From: Paraphaeosphaeria minitans
Taxonomy: Eukaryota; Ascomycota; Dothideomycetes; Pleosporales; Didymosphaeriaceae
Assembly (NCBI GenBank): GCA_015832175.1
Contig: WJXW01000009.1
Span: forward strand, 1,302,001 to 1,366,000
DNA length: 64,000 nucleotides
Direction: 5' to 3'
Shown: positions 57,150 through 64,000 of the stretch, in pieces
How the letters are laid out: every line of letters starts with the position of its first letter
Position numbering within the stretch: the stretch's first letter is position 1
Made by a program: the position numbers and the translations under genes
The notes under the pieces: model-generated
Database searches by the model: none
Told to the model about the DNA's origin: nothing
Seen by the model: only the letters and a program-made list of their open reading frames with translations

Positions 57150-60010
57150 ATTAAATAATTTCCTTAGCTAGTGCCTTTAAAAGAATTTAGAGGACTTTTT
57201 AGCCTTTTTTTTAGGTTTTATTTAAACCTATAGCTTTATAGAAAGCTTCTAGTTTAGGCTTACTTATAGCCTTTATAAGGATATTAGTTAGAAGAATACT
57301 AGTATTAATATAAACTAGTTTAATCTTATTCTCTAGCACGTTTTGTCTTAGGAAGTAATAGGAAATATCTATATACTTAGTTCTAGTATAGTAAATAGGG
57401 TTTTTAGCTAGATGTAAAGCAGATTAGCTATTACTTTTAATAGTGCTTAAAGAGTTAAATTTATAATACTCCTTTAAAGGTAGGAAACTAAATAGTTCCT
57501 TTATAAAAGTATTTAGGTATAGAGACTCTTTAGTAGCTTCTTTTAAAGCTATATATTTAGCTTCTACGCTACTTAGGGCAACAGTTTTTTATAGTTTAGA
57601 TAGTTAGGATATGGCTACTCTATTACTACAGGTATCTAGTAGAAATAGGTTACCTATAGTAGATTTTCTAGAGTCTAAATCACCCCCCTAATCTAGATCA
57701 CTAACTCCTATTAAGTCTAGGGATTAAGATTGGTTTAAAGATAAATCTAGTTTATACTCTTATTTTTTAAATACATAACTCTATAAATAGTCTAGATATT
57801 CATAGTGTTCTAGACTAGGATTTGCCATAAACCTTGCCAAATAATTTATATAAAAGGCTAGGTCTACTGGAGAATAGATACTTAAATAAATTAGACTACC
57901 TATCTCTTATTAGTATAAACTAGTTAATTCTAGATTAGGTTTTTCTAGATTTTTTACTAGTTTTAGCCCTATAGGTAGGGGTAGAGTTTTTAGTTCATTC
58001 CTTTCCTTATTATATTTTGTAAGTATTTTCTTTATAAAGGGTTATTAGGAGATTTTAATAGTATTTAGCTCCCTATTTTTTATTATTTCTATATCTAGGA
58101 ATTCTTTTATCTCTCCTAAATTCGAGACTTCTAGGGTAGATAAGATAGTTAGTTTCTTATATAGGCTATTAACTAGGTCTATAGTTTTAGCAAATACTAG
58201 TATATCGTCTACATATGTAGCCAATATAATAGGCTTTTCTTAGTAAACAAAGATAGAATTTTCACTTACTAGGTTTTTAAAACCTAGGTTTACTAGTATA
58301 TTTGTAAGGTGAATTTGCTATTGCCTAGTAGCCTATTTTAAGCTATATAGTGCCTTATTTAGTTTTAGAAACACTTAGTTATAGTTTTGGCTTTTAATTA
58401 TAGAACTAACTAGATCTTTGTCTAGTTTTATAGGGCTACCTTCTAGGGTAAAGCTTTCTAGACCTTAAGGTAAATCTAGATAAACTTCTTCCTCTAGATA
58501 GGCGTTAGGAAAAACCTATTTTATATCCTATGTATAAAGTTCCCAGTTTAAACTAGAAAAATAGGATAACAGAAGCCTTATAAGACTAGATTTAGAGGTA
58601 GTAGTAAAGGTTTCTTTATAATTAATTCTATACTTTTGTAGGAATCCTTTAGCTACGTATCTAGCCTTGTATTTATTTATAGAGCCGTCTAGGTAGTATT
58701 TCCTAGATCAAACCCATCTACCCTTAATAATTAGTTTATTAGGTTTAATAACTAGGTCCTAAGGTTTATTTTATATTAGATTTTCTACCTCTAATTTCAT
58801 AGCTTTTAGGTAGAAATTTTTATTAGGATTAGTTAGAACCTCTTTATAGTTCTTTGGCTCTTCTGTACTAGTAACTAGTATATTTTCTTTTACTAGTTCT
58901 TTATACAGGTTTTCCCAACTTATATTAGTAGTTTAGGAATTGGTTCTTTATTCCTATTAATAACTACTTTAGGGTTAGAGTCTTATTAAGCCTTAGGAAT
59001 ATTATCTTCCTTATTAGGCTCTATTTCTCTACTAGGCTCTATAGGCTCTAGTCTATTATAGATCTCTATTATCCTTTCCTAATTATTTGGCTTATAGAAG
59101 TAGCCTTCTAGTACCTTATAATCTCTAGTATATACTATTCTATTTTTGCTAGGATTAAATAATTAGTACTAGTTAGAGTTATAACCTATTAGATAGTAGG
59201 GAGTAGCCCTAGCGTCTAGTTTCTTAATAAGACTACTAGGTTCTTTATAATAAGTTAGGGAACCCCAAATCTTTAGGTTTTCTATATTAGGTACTTTATT
59301 ATACCTTTAGAAGCATGGTGTTTTATAGCCTATAGAACTATTAGGAGTTCTATTATATAGGTAGACTATAGTTAATAGAGCTTCTCCCTATATGAGTTTA
59401 GAAAGATTAGATTTGATTAATAAGGCTCTAACTTTATTTAATAGTAGTCTATTTATAATTTCTACAGCTCCATTTTGCTTAGGTGTATAGGGGCTAGAAG
59501 AACGAACTATAGTACCTTTTTCTTTTAGGTATCTTATAATATTTTTAGATATAAATTCGTTATTTAGTTGTAGGGCTTTAACCTTAGAAGAACTCTATAG
59601 TTCTATTTTAGTTATAAACTGTCTTATAGCCTCTACAATATTTTCCCTACTCTTTAGGAGAGTTACTTCTAGAAACTTTATAACACTATCTCTAAAAGGA
59701 ATAAAGTATTTCTCCTTTTTTAGGGTTTAAGGATTCATAGGTCCCCCTATATGTATATGTACTAGGTCTAAGTAATTATCTACTTTACTAGAAGGTTCTT
59801 TATTAACCTTTTAAGTAGACTTAGTCTAAACATAGATAGGACAGGAATCTAAACTAGTTCTAGAGTTATCTAGATCCTTTTTATCTAGTTTAATATCCAA
59901 AACGGATTCTTTAAGGGCTAATAGGACTTTATTATTAATATACCCTAGTCTATTATCCTATAGTTCTATAGAGTTATTATTGATAACTATTTTCTCTATA
60001 GAATTGTTAA
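57150..60010 (-). mobile_element. Decayed Ty1/copia retrotransposon pol (integrase, RT, RNase H)
   Basis: Conceptual reading of the minus strand, through many stops, gives copia pol pieces in the proper order. A pre-integrase motif with CPI and LVHI lies near 59770-59850. Integrase with SSPYTPKQNGAVE is at ~59450-59500. Reverse transcriptase with TYVDDILVFAK is at ~58170-58230. RNase H with GDLDSRKST and SSVEAKYIA is at ~57550-57700. Most stops are TAG where Trp or Gln is expected, as after RIP. The 5' part (gag, protease) is missing; similarity stops near 60010-60060, where another repeat begins. The element cannot be active. Confidence 0.85.
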
Positions 60011-60059
60011 GATTTGAAGGCTAGGCCTCTTAGGATCTTTATATATATCTACGCTTATT

Positions 60060-60230
60060 GTTTAAGTGGCACAGTATAAGAGGTTACGTAACCTAATTAG
60101 TGTAATTAGAGCGCCAAGACAACTAATTAGACTAAGTACTTAATATACTAAGTAACTAATTAGTGCTTAATTAGTTTAATTAGAGTAATTAGTCCACTAA
60201 TTACTTAAAGTATATCGAAACGCGAGTATA
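60060..60230. repeat. Dense TAATTAG palindrome cluster
   Basis: Repeated TAATTAG / CTAATTA words, partly self-complementary, fill this segment between the copia relic and the first 303-bp repeat. A similar short patch precedes the second copy (62957-62982). Confidence 0.65.
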
Positions 60231-60252
60231 AGCCTTTATACTTATATTTTAT

Positions 60253-60555
60253 AGGTTTGGCTTAATCTATAATTAAGCATTTAAGGGTTAATAGTATACT
60301 ATTGTGCAAAGGGTAAGAAGTAGGTTTAATTAATAACGTCTTGTCTATTGTACAAAGGGGCACTAAGGGCTTTATAAAGTCTCTACCTCTTAGCGCTAAC
60401 CTAAGCAGTGGGTCCTTGTGCGGGTCCTTATAGGTAGGTAGGGCCTTATAAAGTCTCTACCTTTTAGCGCTAACCTAAGTAGTAGGTCCTTGTGCAGGTC
60501 CCTATAGGTAGGTAGGCCGCTATTTTACTTAGTGCTGTTTATACGATAAACTATA
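60253..60555. repeat. 303-bp direct repeat, copy 1
   Basis: Begins AGGTTTGGCTTAATCT and ends GATAAACTATAT. It matches 62984-63286 base for base in length, with scattered mostly transition differences. Each copy contains a tandem dimer of a 74-bp unit (starting GGGC at 60367 and 60441) that includes TTAGCGCTAACCTAAG. Confidence 0.85.
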
Positions 60556-62983
60556 TAGACACTAGCAACTTTTCTTTTATATAATAGCTTATGTCTATTA
60601 TACGCTTCCCTTTCCTATCTTTTTCTATCTATATAGTTAGCCTTCCCCTATTAGAATAGGTTATAAGGTAGGTGCAGTGTCGCTATATAGTAAAAGTCCT
60701 ATTTATACCTACTCTTATGTAAATAGGTAGTAATAGCTAACCTACTTAGTTCTTACTCTACCCTTTTGTATAGTAGTAGAGTTACGTCGCGTAATAAGGC
60801 TCTTTCTAGGCATATATCCTATGTGTAAATAGAAAGTAGGGTGTTAAGTAATATAATGCTTAGCGCTAGGTCTTAGTAAGTAGGTATAGAAAAATGTCTC
60901 TTAGTTATATAATAAAAGTATATAGTAGAAGTAAAGTATAAAGTAGCCTTCTATACTTCTTTTTTATTACGCTACTAGTCTTATTTATCTTCCTCTTCTT
61001 TTATATAATAGTCTTTATCCTCTAGCTCTCCTTTAAAGTTAAAGATATATACTTATACATCTATAGTAGAGAATTTGTGTTTAAAGAAGTTAGCGTATAA
61101 TAATATATATTACCTTCTAGCTTACTAGGTATCCTTTAGTAGATAGTTAGTAGACTAGTATTCTTTTTTAATAGTATATAAAGTATTTCTACTTTATATA
61201 AGAGTTAAAACTTCTAAAGTTACTTTTTCCTTTTAGTCTAAAGGTTATTCTGCCTCTAGAGGGGCTAGATCCTCTTGTATAATTAGGATTATTATATTAT
61301 TAATTAGTATAATACACCTCTTTACTATCTTAGAGAAACTATAACTTTTTCCTATTTTTAGTAACTTAAAGTAACGCATAAAGGTTACTAAGTAAGCCTT
61401 CTACTATATATTTAGGGTTAAATATAGCTTATTTAAAATTAGGATAGCTATAGCATGCTTATATAATAGTAGTATATAATTATAGTTTACTACTAAAGCC
61501 TTATCTAAAAGCCCTTTAAGCTAAGGTAAGCTTATTAATTATTACTTCTAGAGCCTTATATAATATAGTAGCTAGATTATCCCTTTTATAGCGTTTAAAG
61601 GTAAAAGTAGTCTAGTCTATTTAGTACTAATTATAATTAACACTAGTGTTAAAGTGCCTATTTAGTCTATTGTACAACTTATCCTATAGAAGTCCTAGTC
61701 TAATAGTATAGAGGTAGTAGGTGCTTACACAATTAGAAAGGATTCCTAGGAAGATATTTGCACACTAGTCCTATAGTATACCTAGCCTATAGCATAGTTC
61801 TCTAAAGATTCTTACCTTATCTGCTAGAATATTATACAGCCTACTAGTATAGTTATTCTCTTTACTCTAAGCCTTCTAAAAGAGAATAATCTTATCTAAC
61901 TAGATATAAGCATAATCTCTTAGTTATTAAAGAGACTAGGAGTGTTTAGCCTCTTTGTATAATATAGTTTGTTAGGTAAAAGCAGTCTAGGTTTTAGGCT
62001 ACTGCCACTAGTGTAGCTGTATATATAGTGTCTCTGTCCTCGCATATATAGGGATAGGCCCTAGCTGTGCTTTATATATATATATGCATTACCTATAAAT
62101 AGTGTAGGTTACATTATTAAGATCGTGCGAAGCAGTTTAGGTTATAGTTATAGTATTATTGTGTAAAGGGTCTATAGCTTATAGTTAAGCTATAATAGTT
62201 TAAAGAGTTTCTTTATATAAGTGTCTTTTATTATAGTATTAGTAGCGATAAAGCCTTTTTTGATAAGAAAAGTAATAAGCTCTCTTCTTACTATATAACT
62301 AATCTTATTAAAGGTTCTCTCTTTCTAGTTATTAAAATTTTTAGTAAAAAAAGAAATTACCTCTTTACCTTTAAGGCTACTTACACGATATTACGCAATT
62401 ATGTACACTATATAAGTGTTTAGCTTTTCTAGAGAAGGGGGTAGGTAGCTGTATAGATCTACTCTATCTACCTAGTACTTTTGTGCAATCTCTCCTCTTA
62501 AGGTAATAGCCTTAATATTTATTACTTCCTCTACTTATTAAAGCTATATTACTTTATCTTCTAATTAAGGAAGTAGTATTAATTATTGCGTAACGTTTTT
62601 AAGTTATAGTTTCTCTAGGAAGTCTTCTAGTTTTAAGGCCATATTGTTGTTGTCTTTTTTAGTTATACAACGTATCTACGTTTAGTTATTACTAGTTTAA
62701 TTATGCAATATGTTTACGTTTAGTTATTACTAGTTTAATTATGCGATGTGTTTTTTAGAGTTATAAAGGGGTTTACTATTTTTTTTTCTTTTCTGTAGAA
62801 TAGTTTAGACTAAATTATACGACTTTTTATAGATATGCGCACTTTATTTCTATTTATTATATAATCTAAAATTTAATCTCTAGTAAAGGTAACAATATAG
62901 AGCCTACGTATCTAGCTTATAGGGCGCTCTGTCTTTAGACCTTACTAGTTTGTAGTTAATTAGAATTAACTACTAATTAGTGT
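60556..62983. mobile_element. Interior of the direct-repeat pair, decayed element of unknown type
   Basis: About 2.4 kb of AT-rich sequence. Minus-strand reading near 60950-61320 gives short protein-like runs (for example FKHKFSTIDV and FKGELEDKDYY) broken by TAG stops. This suggests a former coding region, possibly gag-like. I cannot assign a transposon family. Confidence 0.4.
62661..62754. repeat. 38-bp tandem repeat, about 2.5 units
   Basis: Two near-identical 38-bp units starting ACGTTTAGTTATTACTAG at 62678 and 62716, preceded by a more mutated partial unit. Confidence 0.75.
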
Positions 62984-63286
62984 AGGTTTAGCTTAATCTG
63001 CAATTAAGCATTTAAGGGTTAATAGTATACTATTATGTAAAGGGTAAGAAGTAGGTTTAATCAATTACGTCTTGTCTATTATATAAAGGGGCACTAAGGG
63101 CTTTATAAAGTCTCTGCCTCTTAGCGCTAACCTAAGCAGTGGGTCCTTGTTTAGGTCCTTATAGGCAGGTAGGGCCTTATAAAGTCTCTGCCTTTTAGCG
63201 CTAACCTAAGTAGTGGGTCCTTGTGCAGGTTCCTATAGGTAGGTAGGCCCCTATTTTACTTAGTGCTATTTGTACGATAAACTGTA
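62984..63286. repeat. 303-bp direct repeat, copy 2
   Basis: Same orientation and length as copy 1, with 74-bp internal units starting at 63098 and 63172. The two copies flank about 2.4 kb and may be LTRs or a segmental duplication. Clean TG...CA ends are not visible. Confidence 0.85.
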
Positions 63287-63469
63287 TTAATATAAACTAA
63301 TATATATCTTATTAAATAGAAAGGTTACCTACACAGCGAAAACACTTAGAAACTAAAGAACTACCTAGGAAACTATTAATAAAAGATTAGAGAATTCTAC
63401 TAATAGCTAGCGTAGTATAATATTATTCTTACCTAAGATAGTAATAGCACTAAATTAACGTAGAACTCT

Positions 63470-63820
63470 AGTAGGAAATCCTTAAAAGCGCTTTATATTA
63501 TAGAAGATAAACAAGGACCTAAAGGAATCTTATTAACTACTAAATTATTAGCCTTATAAGATTTTGTCTTCTTAATATTTTTCTCCTTAAGTGCTATTAT
63601 ATTCTTAGTACACTTATCTAATAAATCTATTTACTAACATAACTAATCTTTATACGTATGTATACGACGTAATTTCTCTAACACCTCTTTATAGGCCTTA
63701 AACGCAACCTCCTATGTTTCCCTTAACTTTTTCATTTACGCACGTAACGTCTCCTTCTCTATAAGTAACTACTTAAACTTACACTCTAAAACGCGTATTA
63801 TAGTGTAAAGGTTGGCCTAC
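63470..63820 (-). mobile_element. Relic of a coiled-coil coding region in the AT-rich block
   Basis: Minus-strand reading gives Lys/Glu/Leu-rich, heptad-like runs (for example VAFKAYKEVLEKLRRI and IDLLDKCTKN) with TAG and TAA stops. It looks like the remains of a transposon-associated protein, continuing beyond the window on the right. No family assigned. Confidence 0.4.
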
Positions 63821-64000
63821 GATAGAGAATCGGAGAAACATAGGGCCAATTAGCTGTTGTTTAAGATAGCTAATTAGGGAACAGACAAAGAAGGAGAGCG
63901 CGAACTAGACAAGACACAAAAAGACCTAATAGACAATTAGAGTAGTTAGATTTGTATAATAGATTTTAGATAGGATAACTTAACTTATTCTTTTATATTC

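Larger units (their letters stand above)
55960..64000. repeat. AT-rich, RIP-like transposon-derived block
   Basis: From about 55960 the composition switches abruptly from roughly balanced to strongly AT-rich, with very many TA, TAG and CTA words and few CA/TG. This is the expected result of CpA-to-TpA mutation by RIP. No long open frame survives. Decayed Ty1/copia pol, direct repeats and tandem repeats are described separately. The block runs off the right edge of the window. Confidence 0.85.

Noticed and set aside
60253..63286. CRISPR-like or bacterial repeat array
   Set aside because: The repeats are two long direct copies with tandem dimers in a eukaryotic RIP-mutated block; there are no regular spacers.

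Overview
This window comes from the nuclear genome of a filamentous ascomycete (Pezizomycotina, most likely Dothideomycetes). The genes are dense and on both strands. Introns are mostly 45-80 bp with GT...CTAAC...AG signals. Lineage-typical families are present: a Zn(II)2Cys6 regulator, a germin-like cupin, a BYS1/thaumatin-like secreted protein and a GPI-anchored Ser/Thr-rich protein. The last 8 kb is AT-rich, transposon-derived and looks hit by repeat-induced point mutation (RIP).

Layout. 1-2713: no gene seen, with a GC-rich pentanucleotide repeat. 2714-5832: divergent ribosome-biogenesis pair DBP3 (-) and LCP5 (+). 6115-8180: GYP1-like Rab GAP (-). 8841-15378: two mRNA 3'-end-processing genes in the same direction, HRP1 (with a 1.29 kb intron) and MPE1. 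16408-18716: Zn2Cys6 regulator. 18913-19709: interrupted GPI-anchored protein gene. 20729-21660: secreted germin-like cupin. 22824-23783: uncharacterised acidic protein. 25030-28898: alpha-COP. 29413-30878: cytosolic tyrosyl-tRNA synthetase. 32181-32700: possible small secreted protein, tentative. 33260-34572: BYS1-like secreted protein. 34784-37344: fused pseudouridine-5'-phosphate glycosidase/PfkB kinase (-). 37631-39172: OST1. 39759-40710: four-helix membrane protein (-). 41648-44178: polyphosphate polymerase VTC4 (-). 44830-45750: elongin A (-). 46255-47366: THO complex subunit 7. 47528-47967: tubulin cofactor A (-). 48292-51423: MCM4. 51678-52945: galactonate-dehydratase-like enolase-superfamily enzyme (-). 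54561-55746: decayed alpha/beta hydrolase. 55960-64000: AT-rich block with a mutated Ty1/copia relic and a pair of 303-bp direct repeats.

Almost all intact genes are housekeeping, and RNA metabolism dominates: DBP3 and LCP5 for rRNA, HRP1 and MPE1 for cleavage/polyadenylation, elongin A and THO7 for elongation and export, and TyrRS for translation. Two promoters carry motifs that match their genes: MBF/SBF-type sites upstream of MCM4, and a high-affinity Pho4-type CACGTGGG upstream of VTC4. I see no biosynthetic gene cluster, CRISPR array, rRNA or convincing tRNA. I did not find a clearly new multi-gene system. The most unusual signals are gene-structure oddities (a 1.29 kb intron, 5-nt and 10-nt exons, a GC-AG intron) and the sharp RIP boundary with a dying gene beside it. 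All spliced models were assembled by hand from reading frame and splice signals; no transcript or database evidence was available.
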